From the IMG/VR virus record IMGVR_UViG_3300046804_003073, positions 1 to 63,148 of that record: a stretch of 63,148 bases of DNA; one strand, written 5' to 3'. This stretch comes from a virus. Positions within the stretch are counted from its first letter, which is position 1. Each line of letters starts with the position of its first letter. A model generated the notes under the pieces. It had not been told where the DNA came from. It did no database searches and was given only the letters and a program-made list of their open reading frames with translations. Below are positions 28,461 to 37,066 of this stretch, one piece after another. Made by a program: the position numbers and the translations under genes.

Positions 28461-29227
28461 TGAAATCATTAAATGCACTTAAAGCACCTAAACAAGATAA
28501 AGTAGTAGAAGAAGAAGTTCCATCTAAAAGCTCTGCACAACTTGAAGCAGAGTTGATTGAAAAAATAGATCTCTCCTTTTCTGATAGAAATTCTAAGCAG
28601 ATTAAAAAAGTTGGTGGTTTCCACCCCAGTTATACAAATCAGTGTGCCCGTTATTGGTATTACCTGTTTGAAGGCATTGAAATGGAAACATCATTCAGTC
28701 CCCAAACACATAGAATCTTTGATAATGGTCATGCTGTACACGAAAGAATTTATGGTTATCTGAGAAATATGGGGATCCTGGTTGCAGAAGAAATTCCTGT
28801 TACATATCAAGATCCGCCGATTGAAGGAACTGCCGATGGAATTATTGACTTCTATGGTCATAAGTTAATTGAACTTAAGTCAATTTCAAATGAAGGTTTT
28901 GAATATAGAAGAATTTATAATAAACCAAAAGATGATCACTTCCGTCAGGCTCAAATTTATATGAGATGCCTTGATTTAGATCAGGCTTTTGTTATTTATG
29001 AAAATAAAAATAACCAACAGATTTTACCTATACTAATAGACAAAGATGATGACTTTATTGATAAATTATTCGCTAAATACAGGAAGTTTTATAAAAACTT
29101 CACAGAGGGTACAATTCCTGACCAACCATACAAGATGACTTCAAAAAATTGTAGTAATTGCGACTTGTACTCTCATTGCTGGTCGGTCTCAAATGGGAGT
29201 AAGAAAACAGAGTACGAACCTTTTTAA
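28460..29227 (+). CDS. Cas4/RecB-like nuclease
   Basis: A 255-residue PD-(D/E)xK nuclease: GTADGIIDF (about 119-127) and KLIELKS (about 133-139) supply Asp, Glu and Lys of the active site, and HAVHERIYGYL an upstream helix. One Cys in NQCARYWYY (about 61) and three near the C-terminus (CSNCDLYSHC, about 230-240) match the four-Cys iron-sulfur site of Cas4-type enzymes. Expected to be a ssDNA exonuclease for recombination or end processing. No CRISPR genes are nearby. GTG start. Confidence 0.82.
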   Translation: MKSLNALKAPKQDKVVEEEVPSKSSAQLEAELIEKIDLSFSDRNSKQIKKVGGFHPSYTNQCARYWYYLFEGIEMETSFSPQTHRIFDNGHAVHERIYGYLRNMGILVAEEIPVTYQDPPIEGTADGIIDFYGHKLIELKSISNEGFEYRRIYNKPKDDHFRQAQIYMRCLDLDQAFVIYENKNNQQILPILIDKDDDFIDKLFAKYRKFYKNFTEGTIPDQPYKMTSKNCSNCDLYSHCWSVSNGSKKTEYEPF

Positions 29228-29525
29228 AGAAAGGATTTGTATAAATGAGGAATGCTCTAAAACTTTCTTGCCAAAGACATATAATGGTGTTTACTGTTCT
29301 GTCGAGTGTAGAAAGTTAGTAACAAATAGAAAGCTTTTAGAGAAATACTATACTGCAAAATCAAATAGAACAAAAAAAAGAATTTGTAGTACAAAAAATT
29401 GCACTACAATATTGTCAATTTATAATAAAGAAAAGATATGTGAGCGTTGTAAAACAGAAAGATTTATTTTACGTCTTGTGTCTTGGGGCTGGGACGAAAA
29501 ACAACTTAGGGATGAAATGCAATGA
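29193..29525 (+). CDS. Zinc-finger protein
   Basis: A 110-residue basic protein with three Cys pairs (CINEEC, YCSVEC, then CSTKNC and CERC) forming one treble-clef-like and one ribbon-like motif; the first resembles the C-x4-C...YCS-x-EC zinc knuckle. It starts at ATG 29193 inside the nuclease gene (35-base overlap) and runs into the ATGA of RuvC. It may be an accessory to one of these two DNA enzymes. Confidence 0.58.
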   Translation: MGVRKQSTNLFKERICINEECSKTFLPKTYNGVYCSVECRKLVTNRKLLEKYYTAKSNRTKKRICSTKNCTTILSIYNKEKICERCKTERFILRLVSWGWDEKQLRDEMQ

Positions 29526-30103
29526 CGATATCATCTCTAGTTTCTCAGATGAGAAGTTCCAGGATTATAGCGGTTGATCCTGCATCGCATTCATTAGCAT
29601 GGGCAATTCTTGATACAAACGAAGATGGTATAAAAATTGTTGACTTTGGCAAGATCGATTTCAGCACAACACCAGAGTTATCAAATAAATTTAATAAGAT
29701 AAAACAAGAGATTCCAAAGATCTGTAAAGAATATAAACCTAGTATTGGTGTTATAGAACAATCTGTTTATATACAAAACTTTCAAGCAAGTCGAATTTTA
29801 TCTTATATTATTGGATTTACTTGGGGAGAACTTGATGATTACTGTGATTCGGTCACTGATGTTAATCCATTAAAATGGAAATCTGGTATCGGATATAAAA
29901 ATCTTACTCAGAAAGAAGTTAAGTTAATAAAAGACAAATACGGCTCTAGGGGGATACAGAAGCGCCTTAATGATGAAAGAAAAATTAGGGTGAGAAATAT
30001 TCTCCTTCAATATTTTTCAGATCTAGAACTTGATGGTGTTGACAGTGATATTTCTGATGCTATGGGTATTGGTTTGTGGTATTGTATAACTCATGGCTCT
30101 TGA
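29522..30103 (+). CDS. RuvC-like Holliday junction resolvase
   Basis: A 193-residue RNase-H-fold nuclease: IIAVDPASHSLAWAIL (about 15-30, first Asp), IGVIEQSVYIQNFQASRIL (about 76, Glu), and the C-terminal DGVDSDISDAMGIG (about 172-185) providing the last acidic pair. Would resolve branched DNA before packaging. ATG is in the ATGC/ATGA overlap with the zinc-finger gene. Confidence 0.85.
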   Translation: MTISSLVSQMRSSRIIAVDPASHSLAWAILDTNEDGIKIVDFGKIDFSTTPELSNKFNKIKQEIPKICKEYKPSIGVIEQSVYIQNFQASRILSYIIGFTWGELDDYCDSVTDVNPLKWKSGIGYKNLTQKEVKLIKDKYGSRGIQKRLNDERKIRVRNILLQYFSDLELDGVDSDISDAMGIGLWYCITHGS

Positions 30104-30392
30104 ACCGTATAAGGATAAAGAATTCCTGTATGAGATGTACGTCAAAAGACGTATGAATCTAACTGACATATGTAAACTTCTTGAAAAGAATTATAATATT
30201 AAAGTTACACCTCAGGCTCTCTATAACTGGGTTAAGAAATATGATCTTCTTAAATATAGAGGAAAAGGAAGAAATCTTAAAAATACCGCAATGAGGAGAC
30301 CTAAATCTCCAATGCAAGAGTTAGTTGAAAGAAAGCGTAGAGAAATGAAAAAGATGAATTCTATGAAAAAGAAGGGTCGTAAACCCAGATGA
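30093..30392 (+). CDS. Helix-turn-helix DNA-binding protein
   Basis: A 99-residue, strongly basic protein. Residues about 10-48 (KEFLYEMYVKRRMNLTDICKLLEKNYNIKVTPQALYNWVKKYDL) form a terminase-small-subunit-like or transposase-like HTH, followed by a Lys/Arg-rich tail ending MKKKGRKPR, which is AT-hook-like. Could be a transcription regulator or a nucleoid-type protein. Overlaps RuvC by 11 bases and the next gene by four. Confidence 0.65.
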   Translation: MALEPYKDKEFLYEMYVKRRMNLTDICKLLEKNYNIKVTPQALYNWVKKYDLLKYRGKGRNLKNTAMRRPKSPMQELVERKRREMKKMNSMKKKGRKPR

Positions 30393-31147
30393 GAAGAAAT
30401 GTAACAATCAATGACATAACTTCTTTTGCACATCTTGATATGATCTATAATCAAATTCGTGTGCTTGAGGCAAAACAAAACACAACAAAATACAAATGTC
30501 TTGGATCTGGCGAATGCTGTCGTATTGGACTCACAATACCAATGCTTGAGTGTGCAAATATAGCATTTAATATTCGACACGAATTTTATTTAAAACTTGA
30601 AAATAGCGGTGAAGAAGAAGCCAATCAATGGTTAAATGATGTAATTCAGTCACTTAAAGATGCAATGAACGATGATGACTGGAATCCTGGCGGTGAAACA
30701 AGTAGACATTGTGCCTTCTATAAAGGCGGATGCACTATATATCGATTTAGACCTCTTGTTTGCCGGTCATTTGGAACTATCACAACTGTTGATGATTTCT
30801 GTCCCCGAATAAGAAATGAAAATGGAGCAATAGACCATTATGGTGGTCCTGCTGTTAGGAGAACAATTGAGGACTATCAGGAACTTCTGAAAAGATATGC
30901 TGATGATAAAGATCAAAATTATAATTTAATATTGTATATGCCATTAGGAGTTTTAAGTTTCCTTCTTCCTGATGAAGAATTAATTGAATTAAGAAATACA
31001 ACTGATGACAAGTTTTGGAATGGTGTCGTTGGTTGGTTTAATTATCGTGTTGAGTTTACAAAAAATCATGGTTATAGCCTTGATATTCTAAAAGAGGAAT
31101 CAGATAAATCTGGTATTCCTATTGCATTTACAGTTGAAAAGAAATGA
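30389..31147 (+). CDS. YkgJ-like cysteine-cluster protein
   Basis: A 252-residue protein with CLGSGECCRIG (about 31-41), then HCAFYKGGCTIYRFRPLVCRSFG (about 109-131) and DDFC (about 136). The C-x5-CC...C-x6-C-x6-RP-x-x-CR pattern is that of the YkgJ/CxxCxxCC family, which binds a metal or iron-sulfur cluster. It overlaps the PP-loop gene by four bases, so the two probably work together. Confidence 0.72.
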   Translation: MRRNVTINDITSFAHLDMIYNQIRVLEAKQNTTKYKCLGSGECCRIGLTIPMLECANIAFNIRHEFYLKLENSGEEEANQWLNDVIQSLKDAMNDDDWNPGGETSRHCAFYKGGCTIYRFRPLVCRSFGTITTVDDFCPRIRNENGAIDHYGGPAVRRTIEDYQELLKRYADDKDQNYNLILYMPLGVLSFLLPDEELIELRNTTDDKFWNGVVGWFNYRVEFTKNHGYSLDILKEESDKSGIPIAFTVEKK

Positions 31148-32073
31148 CAGATTATAATTTTAGTAACTTACACTTGAAGAATTCAGATGTTCTCGATCTT
31201 TCTAAAGAAGAAAGAATATATAGATTAAATCAATTAATAGATGAGGCTTATAATATATTTGCAGTCGGGAAACAAAAATTTATTTATGATGACAAAAAAG
31301 AATTGTCTAAAGTTTGTATTCTATTTTCTGGCGGGAATGATTCCACAATCTTATTTTATTTATTTAAAGATATAGCTGATTATGCAATTCATATTAACAC
31401 AACAATAGGAATACCAGAAACTCATGATTATGTTGTAAATACATGTAAAAATTTTAATGTTGAATTAAAAGAGTATTCTGGATCACAAGAAGATAGTTAT
31501 GATAATTTAGTTAAAAAATTTGGATTTCCTGGTCCAGGACAGCATTATATAATGTATCAAAGATTAAAAGAAAGAGCCTTGGCGAAAGCTGTTAAAGAGG
31601 CAAATATACCTAGAAAGCAAAGAATTGTTTTTTTAAGTGGTAAAAGAAGAGATGAATCAAATTACAGAATGTACGCACCAGAATTTAGTAGAAGTACTGG
31701 GCATACCAAATCAATTGTTTGGATATCTCCAATAATCAATTGGACAAAAGCAGATATTAACTTATATAGAGAACTAAATCCAGAAATTCCAAGAAATTTT
31801 GTTGCTGACATGATTCATATGTCGGGTGAGTGTATGTGTGGTTCATATGCTCGACCAAATGAAAAAGAAGAAGTTAGAATGTTTTTTCCTGATTTCATTG
31901 AAAGATTAGAAAGACTAGAGGATGATGTTAAAAAAATAGAAACTATTTCTAAAGAAAAAACTAATTGGGGTTGGGGAAATAAATTAAAACAAAAAAATAG
32001 ACCGAATAAATCAATAGGTGATTTATGTTCAACTTGCGAATTCTCTAATATAGAGAATAATAACACTATCTAA
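31144..32073 (+). CDS. PAPS-reductase-family PP-loop protein
   Basis: A 309-residue member of the adenine nucleotide alpha-hydrolase superfamily. The PP-loop is VCILFSGGNDSTILF (about 57-71), with Asn where CysH and DndC usually have Lys (SGGKDS). IVFLSGKRRDESNYR and WISPIINWTKADINLY match the PAPS-reductase/DndC layout, and Cys residues at ECMCG (about 230) and DLCSTC (near the C-terminus) could hold an iron-sulfur cluster. Roles known for relatives include sulfate reduction, tRNA thiolation and DNA phosphorothioation; which applies here is not visible. Confidence 0.75.
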   Translation: MTDYNFSNLHLKNSDVLDLSKEERIYRLNQLIDEAYNIFAVGKQKFIYDDKKELSKVCILFSGGNDSTILFYLFKDIADYAIHINTTIGIPETHDYVVNTCKNFNVELKEYSGSQEDSYDNLVKKFGFPGPGQHYIMYQRLKERALAKAVKEANIPRKQRIVFLSGKRRDESNYRMYAPEFSRSTGHTKSIVWISPIINWTKADINLYRELNPEIPRNFVADMIHMSGECMCGSYARPNEKEEVRMFFPDFIERLERLEDDVKKIETISKEKTNWGWGNKLKQKNRPNKSIGDLCSTCEFSNIENNNTI

Positions 32074-32119
32074 ACTAATTCAAAAAATTTCGTATATCAT
32101 ATCAGTGGAAGGAGGTAGA

Positions 32120-32251
32120 ATGCGCACCACCATTGAAAAGGTAAGCGAGGAAGAAGTCCTTGTTGCTGATCTTGGCAAGATCAAGTTGTACAGAATTGTA
32201 GAGCACGATGAAGAGAGTCCATTGGAGAGCACTAACAACAGCACACGCTGA
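32120..32251 (+). CDS. Small protein, 43 aa
   Basis: ATG 32120 with a very strong GGAAGGAGGTAG site 4 bases upstream, which decides the start. Translation MRTTIEKVSEEEVLVADLGK... is acidic and probably folds as a small beta unit. It overlaps the glycosyltransferase gene by 44 bases in another frame, so the good RBS may also serve coupled translation of that gene. A TATCAT box lies at about 32095, a possible -10. Confidence 0.55.
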   Translation: MRTTIEKVSEEEVLVADLGKIKLYRIVEHDEESPLESTNNSTR

Positions 32252-33284
32252 CGGATACTCATACGCTGCTTTGAATCTATCCTCAAGGCTAAGGAGTCAA
32301 AATATCCTTAGCCTTGAGGATAGCCCTTTATCCAGCAAAAAAATATCAAGCATCTGTATATCCGTTGAAGAAGGTATTAAATTTATCAATGAACCGACAG
32401 ATATAGATATATTAATTAACAATTGTCTTCCTGTTGATTATTCATTTGATGCAAAATATATAGTTGGATTTAGTTATTGGGAAACTACAAAATTACCTTG
32501 TAACTGGGTATCTTTGATGAATAAATGTAATGAGTTGTGGACAACCTCATCCTGGGCTAGAGATGTTTTTATAAATAGCGGTGTTACTAAACCAGTCTAT
32601 TCATTTGATCTTGGCGTGAATACAGATGCGTTTAAATTTGCTGACAGATCTAGTCTGCCATATAGACCATTTACTTTTATACACATAGGTAGCCCATCGA
32701 CTAGAAAGAATACACAACTTGTAGTTGATTCGTTCCTCAGGCTATTTGGGAATGACGAAAATTATAGATTAATAATAAAAAGCAATGGTCCACCTGATGC
32801 TAGATATTATATTAATAATATTAATTGTGGTGGACTATACAAGAGAAATAATATAAAAGTTATAGACTATTATTTAACAGATTTAGAACTAGCCGATCTA
32901 TTAGCAAATTGCAATTGCATGATTTATCCAACAAGAGGAGAGGGATGGGGTATGGCTCCGTTTCAGGCAATCGCTACGGGGCTTCCAACGATTTGTACGG
33001 ATCAAACCGCCTGTACGGAGTTCGCCTATCTTTCAGTTCCGCTAGAGGCTGAAATGAGCAATGCTAATCAATTTGGTATATACGAGAATGGTGAGTGGGC
33101 AAATCCAAAAATAGACGATTTATGTGATAAAATATTATATGTAGTAGACAACTATGAAGAGGTAATACAACGAACAAAGGCCGGCTCAGAGTTTATACAT
33201 TCTAAATACTCTTGGGATGCTGTTGTTAATAGTTATAAAAATAGGATCTTGGAAATACAAAATGAGCGAACTGGAGAAAATTGA
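32208..33284 (+). CDS. Glycosyltransferase, GT-B (GT4-like), second copy
   Basis: A 358-residue GT-B enzyme. C-terminal half: TFIHIGSPSTRKNTQLVVDSFLRLFG, then NCMIYPTRGEGWGMAPFQAIATGLPTI (E-x7-x pattern at about 243-268). The N-terminal half has YIVGFSYWETTKLP and ELWTTSSWARDVFINSGV, matching the same positions in the GT at 24.6 kb, so the two are distant paralogs. Acceptor unknown. Ends 23 bases into the terminase small subunit. Confidence 0.82.
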   Translation: MKRVHWRALTTAHADGYSYAALNLSSRLRSQNILSLEDSPLSSKKISSICISVEEGIKFINEPTDIDILINNCLPVDYSFDAKYIVGFSYWETTKLPCNWVSLMNKCNELWTTSSWARDVFINSGVTKPVYSFDLGVNTDAFKFADRSSLPYRPFTFIHIGSPSTRKNTQLVVDSFLRLFGNDENYRLIIKSNGPPDARYYINNINCGGLYKRNNIKVIDYYLTDLELADLLANCNCMIYPTRGEGWGMAPFQAIATGLPTICTDQTACTEFAYLSVPLEAEMSNANQFGIYENGEWANPKIDDLCDKILYVVDNYEEVIQRTKAGSEFIHSKYSWDAVVNSYKNRILEIQNERTGEN

Positions 33285-33864
33285 AGACGATGGCATCCTC
33301 TCTAAATTTAGGGATATTGAAGATGCTGGCATCATGCATATCAAAGGGTACACATATAGAGATATTAGTTCACTCCTTAACATATCAGTAAATAAAGCGA
33401 AGGAATATGTAGCAGAATATAAACAGATCATTCAGAAGCAGGCTGATGATGATCCGTATTTCTTAGAAAGAATTCAATTCAATACGATCAAAGCTCTTCA
33501 AGAGTTTGATCAGTTAAGCAAAGAAGCTTGGGAGACTGTCAATATCGCTACAGACCACGGAATGGTTGCTGTTAGAATTCAAGCATTAAAACTTGCTTCG
33601 GATATCGCCGGCAAAAAAGCACAACTACATAAATTAATTGGCGGCACAAGCGGTACTGACGGTGAATATATTGCAAGAATGCAGAAAGCAGAAAATGTTA
33701 ATCAAATCCTCTCAAAGATATTGAGAGATGTGATTTCTAAGCATCCTTTGATTGCTGAAGAAGTCAGAAGAGAGCTTGAAGTCGCTTTTGAAATTATGAA
33801 TGGCGATTCGCAAAATATTAAAACTGAAAGTTACGAGGATGCGGAGGTTGTGGAGGAAGGCTAG
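33262..33864 (+). CDS. Terminase small subunit
   Basis: A 200-residue protein starting at ATG 33262. Residues about 28-50 (IKGYTYRDISSLLNISVNKAKEYVAEY) form an HTH, followed by long helices (IQALKLASDIAGKKAQLHKLIGG, RMQKAENVNQILSKIL) and an acidic C-terminus. Position directly before the large subunit and the HTH-plus-helices layout support a DNA-recognition subunit of the packaging motor. Confidence 0.75.
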   Translation: MSELEKIEDDGILSKFRDIEDAGIMHIKGYTYRDISSLLNISVNKAKEYVAEYKQIIQKQADDDPYFLERIQFNTIKALQEFDQLSKEAWETVNIATDHGMVAVRIQALKLASDIAGKKAQLHKLIGGTSGTDGEYIARMQKAENVNQILSKILRDVISKHPLIAEEVRRELEVAFEIMNGDSQNIKTESYEDAEVVEEG

Positions 33865-33884
33865 GATTTGTAATACCCTAGCGC

Positions 33885-33893
33885 CCCCATAAA
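33885..33893 (+). promoter_or_regulatory. CATAAAGG element upstream of terminase
   Basis: CCCATAAAGG ahead of the large terminase gene, in a 41-base gap that otherwise holds only CTAGCG and an A-rich RBS-like stretch. The same CCCATAAAG(G/A) or ACATAAAGG string occurs about ten times in the repeat region after 58 kb. Function not known; listed because its recurrence in non-coding DNA is unlikely to be accidental. Confidence 0.35.
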
Positions 33894-33905
33894 GGTTTAA
33901 AAAGT

Positions 33906-35648
33906 ATGTCAGACTTTATCGGAATGAATTTAGACTTCAAAGACTTTGACAGATTGTTGAGGCAAGAAGAACTATCTACTGAACCAGTACCAGTTGAGGT
34001 ATTTGTTCAGGATAAGAAATTTCTTGGACTCCCACCATTATCGCCTATCCAATTGGAAATTGTTCGCCATTCCACACAAATCTTAAAAAAACATACATTA
34101 CAAAAGTTGATGGGTGAACAGGCCGGTGAAGAATGGTATAACAAATACACTGATAATGAAGTTATATGCATGTTGGGAAAGGGAAGTGGTAAGGACCACT
34201 GTGCAAGAATTTCTATTGCCTATACAGCATATTTGTTGCATTGCCTGAGGGATCCGCTTAGTTATTACGGTAAGGCTACAGGTGTTTATATTGACCTTCT
34301 AAACCTAGCCGTTAACGCTCAACAGGCGCAAAGAGTGTTCTTTGAACCATTAAAGAACTTATTGCTTTCATCGCCATTCTTTAATGAAGTTGGATTTGAG
34401 CCAAGAGTGTCTGAAATCTTTTTCTTCTCAAGACCTGTGAGATGTTTCTCTGGTCACTCTGAAAGTGAAGGTTGGGAAGGTTATGAAGTTATGTCTGTTA
34501 TTCTTGACGAAATTTCTGCTTTCAAAACAGATGCCGAATTAAAAGGTGAAACCAGGGCTAAAGGATCCGCATCAGCAATTTATAACATGAGTAAGTTGTC
34601 TGTAATGTCACGATTCCCAGAGGTCGGTAAAGTTATTTTGCTTTCATTCCCTAGATATAAAGGTGACTTCATTCAGCAAAGATTTTTTGGAGCTCAACAG
34701 AAAAACGAACCAAAAACTTGGTCAATAAAAGCTGCAACCTGGGAAGTTAATCCTACGATTAAACGTGAGGATCTTGAATCAGAATTTATTAGAAATCCTA
34801 TTGAGGCAAGAGCAAGATTTGAATGCGAGCCTCCGAACATGGAAGACGCATACTTCAGAGATGCTGATCTTGTTAGAAAAGCATTTACTTATGGAGAAGA
34901 TCCTGTTGATGAAGAAGATGGTACTTTTAAAAAATGGTTTAATGGTACAGATGGGCATACAAGGTTTATTCATATTGACCTTGGATTAAAGCGAGACAGG
35001 GCTGCACTTTGTATGAGTCATGGTGCTGGTCTTAAAGAAATTAAAACATCTATGGGTGTTGAAACACTACCTGTTGTGAATATAGATCTTGTTCATTCCT
35101 GGGAAGCAAACCATGGTGAGGAAATTAACTTCGCAAGTGTTAGACAAATGATCGTTGATTTATGTCGTAAATTCCAAGTGGGTCTTGTTACGTTTGACCG
35201 CTGGCAATCAGTTGAGATGATTCAATCGCTTAGAGCTCAAGGTATCAATGCTGATTTCCACTCAGTTAAGAAATCAGATTATGATACGCTGATGACAGCA
35301 ATATATGATACTCGACTTCGTGGTTATTGGAATGAACTTTTGGTTGAGGAAGAACTTCTTAAGTTAAGACTCTTTCATAATAATAAGATTGATCACCCAA
35401 GTAGTGGATCTAAAGACCTAGCAGATGCCGTTGCCGGCTCTGTGTTTAATTGTGTTCAAAATATAGCTTTTGATACGGAAATTGATATTGAGATTTTAGT
35501 CCCGGATAAAGAGTGGGAGATAACAGAAGAAATAGATGACTATGGAACTGTTCGTGTATGGGATAAAGAATCTGGTCAATTTAATCCTGGTTATGGATCG
35601 CAAAATATAGATCATTCGTCTAATGAAAAGTGGATAGAGTCTATATAA
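33906..35648 (+). CDS. Terminase large subunit
   Basis: A 580-residue packaging ATPase/nuclease. Walker A ICMLGKGSGKDHCA (about 86-99, a GxGxGKD deviant form), Walker B VMSVILDEISAF (about 196-207), and nuclease acidic residues in FIHIDLGLKRDRAAL (about 354), VTFDRWQSVEMI (about 428) and SSGSKDLADAVAGSVF (about 498-513). Full-length, intact. The gene follows the recombination/modification module rather than preceding portal and capsid genes, so the packaging and head genes seem to be split. Confidence 0.94.
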   Translation: MSDFIGMNLDFKDFDRLLRQEELSTEPVPVEVFVQDKKFLGLPPLSPIQLEIVRHSTQILKKHTLQKLMGEQAGEEWYNKYTDNEVICMLGKGSGKDHCARISIAYTAYLLHCLRDPLSYYGKATGVYIDLLNLAVNAQQAQRVFFEPLKNLLLSSPFFNEVGFEPRVSEIFFFSRPVRCFSGHSESEGWEGYEVMSVILDEISAFKTDAELKGETRAKGSASAIYNMSKLSVMSRFPEVGKVILLSFPRYKGDFIQQRFFGAQQKNEPKTWSIKAATWEVNPTIKREDLESEFIRNPIEARARFECEPPNMEDAYFRDADLVRKAFTYGEDPVDEEDGTFKKWFNGTDGHTRFIHIDLGLKRDRAALCMSHGAGLKEIKTSMGVETLPVVNIDLVHSWEANHGEEINFASVRQMIVDLCRKFQVGLVTFDRWQSVEMIQSLRAQGINADFHSVKKSDYDTLMTAIYDTRLRGYWNELLVEEELLKLRLFHNNKIDHPSSGSKDLADAVAGSVFNCVQNIAFDTEIDIEILVPDKEWEITEEIDDYGTVRVWDKESGQFNPGYGSQNIDHSSNEKWIESI

Positions 35649-35748
35649 ACACAACGACCATCACAAATTATATGTGGGATTACATCGGGACTTATATTTT
35701 TTTTGAAAACAAATAAGATTTTTCCCTCTTTGCGTTGTTCCTTGTTCT

Positions 35749-35758
35749 GATGGTGGTA
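35749..35758 (+). promoter_or_regulatory. GATGGTGGTA element in the leader of the 35808 gene
   Basis: Second exact copy of GATGGTGGTA. In this 159-base gap a TTGTTC (about 35735-35740), a 16-base spacer and TATCTT (about 35757-35762) would also make a sigma-70-type promoter that includes the element. The transcript would start about 40 bases before the ATG at 35808. Confidence 0.45.
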
Positions 35759-35807
35759 TCTTTCATTACTGACAAGGGCGACCGCCCGTAGAACACAGGA
35801 GATAGAA

Positions 35808-36161
35808 ATGATTAACCTTTCCAAAGTTGACAATTTCCCTGAACTTTCTCGTTCGGGCAGAGTGAGCAACGAACTTCAGCAAATCATCAATGCTTTGGTT
35901 GATTCTTCAACTAATGGTGATCGCTTTGCATTGACTGGTATTGAGCCTGGTAAGGCTTATAACTCAATGCAGCAGCGTATTCGTGCTCAGGCTAAGAAGT
36001 TGAACCTTAAGGTTGTTATCCGCTTTGATGCCAACGAAAAGAAACTGTATTTCAAGGCTACTAGCGAGAATGCAAATGCTCAGACTACTGCAAAGACTGA
36101 AGTTAAGACTTCTGATATCAAGGCGATCAAGACTCAGACTAGCAAGCCTGTTAGCAAGTAA
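35808..36161 (+). CDS. Small basic protein, possibly DNA-binding; RGRK-family-like
   Basis: A 117-residue basic protein: ELSRSGRVSNELQQIINALVDS, AYNSMQQRIRAQAKKLNLKVVIRF, then a Lys/Thr-rich tail. The order (R-x-G-R-x-S-N, a helix, R-I-x-x-Q-x-x-x-A, a beta strand) resembles the three RGRK proteins at 59-60.7 kb, though identity is low. It has its own leader with promoter-like boxes, an ACAGGAGATAG RBS and its own terminator, so it is monocistronic and probably abundant, as a nucleoid-type protein would be. Codon use is richer in G/C at third positions than its neighbours. Confidence 0.55.
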   Translation: MINLSKVDNFPELSRSGRVSNELQQIINALVDSSTNGDRFALTGIEPGKAYNSMQQRIRAQAKKLNLKVVIRFDANEKKLYFKATSENANAQTTAKTEVKTSDIKAIKTQTSKPVSK

Positions 36162-36186
36162 TTCATAAATAACAATTAAATAAAGC

Positions 36187-36224
36187 AAAAAGTCCCGTGG
36201 TTTCTGACCACGGGACTTTTTTAT
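36187..36224 (+). terminator. Rho-independent terminator
   Basis: Stem AGTCCCGTGGT (36191-36201), loop TTCTG, ACCACGGGACT (36207-36217), then TTTTTTA. Preceded by AAAA, so it could also act in reverse. Ends the message of the gene at 35808. Confidence 0.9.
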
Positions 36225-36229
36225 TTTGT

Positions 36230-36241
36230 TATACTTATTCC
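36230..36241 (+). promoter_or_regulatory. Possible -10 box for a leaderless message
   Basis: TATACT at 36230-36235 is followed six bases later by the ATG at 36242. No RBS is visible before this ATG. A start of transcription at about the A of ATG would make a leaderless mRNA, common in Actinomycetota. No clear -35 is present, so support is moderate. Confidence 0.35.
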
Positions 36242-37066
36242 ATGATTTCAATGGAAGAACAGAAAATAGAAATTACGCAAGAACAGATTAATTCATGGAA
36301 GCCTTTGATTTGCCTTCCTTGTTACGACAGACAAATGACTGAACCATTTGTAATGTCTTTAGTGCAAACATGCATGTTCTTTAAAGAGATAGGCGTGCAG
36401 TTTGGAATTAGTACGATCAGTGATTCATTGATCAGTCGAGCAAGGAATCAATTAATTGCTAAGTTCATGGCTAATCCCGCTTTTACACATGTTCTTTTTA
36501 TTGATGTTGATTTAGCATTTAACCATGAAGATATCCTAAAGATGCTTTGGCATGATAAAGATATTGTTACTGGAGCTTACCCCATAAAGGAAATAAATTG
36601 GAAGAAAGTTATTAGTCTTGCAAATTCTGGTTGCGATTATGAGTCTATTGCAAGAAAGAGTACGAGATTTGTAGTGAATGCTGCCAGGGAAGGAAGTGGT
36701 CTTGTACAAGTGGAAAATGGTGCGATTAAGATTCACGATGCCGGCACGGGATTTATGTTGATCAAGCGTGAGGCTTTTGTAAAACTGTTTGAGGCATATC
36801 CTGAACTAAAATATAAAGATGATACCGGGACCATAAAGGGTGAGGAATGTGATTATACATATGCCTTGTTCAATAGTTATGTAGATGAAGATGGTAGATT
36901 CTTGTCAGAAGATTACGGATTTGGTCGGTATTGGCAGAAGATTGGCGGGGATGTTTGGGTCGATCCTTCTATTGAATTAATGCATCTTGGTCGTTTTGAA
37001 TATCGTGGTAAGATGACAGAATGGTTAATGGAAAATGCATCAGAAGTTCTGCCGGCGCAAGAATAA
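36242..37066 (+). CDS. Glycosyltransferase, GT-A type
   Basis: A 274-residue GT-A-like enzyme. HVLFIDVDLAFNHEDILKML (about 83-102) contains the D-x-D metal motif, DIVTGAYPIKEINW follows, and EDYGFGRYWQKIGGDVWVDP (about 221-240) is the usual acceptor-side motif. IHDAGTGFMLIKREAF is typical of phage GT2-like enzymes. ATG 36242 and ATG 36251 are both possible. Third glycosyltransferase in the window, structurally unlike the two GT-B ones. Confidence 0.82.
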   Translation: MISMEEQKIEITQEQINSWKPLICLPCYDRQMTEPFVMSLVQTCMFFKEIGVQFGISTISDSLISRARNQLIAKFMANPAFTHVLFIDVDLAFNHEDILKMLWHDKDIVTGAYPIKEINWKKVISLANSGCDYESIARKSTRFVVNAAREGSGLVQVENGAIKIHDAGTGFMLIKREAFVKLFEAYPELKYKDDTGTIKGEECDYTYALFNSYVDEDGRFLSEDYGFGRYWQKIGGDVWVDPSIELMHLGRFEYRGKMTEWLMENASEVLPAQE

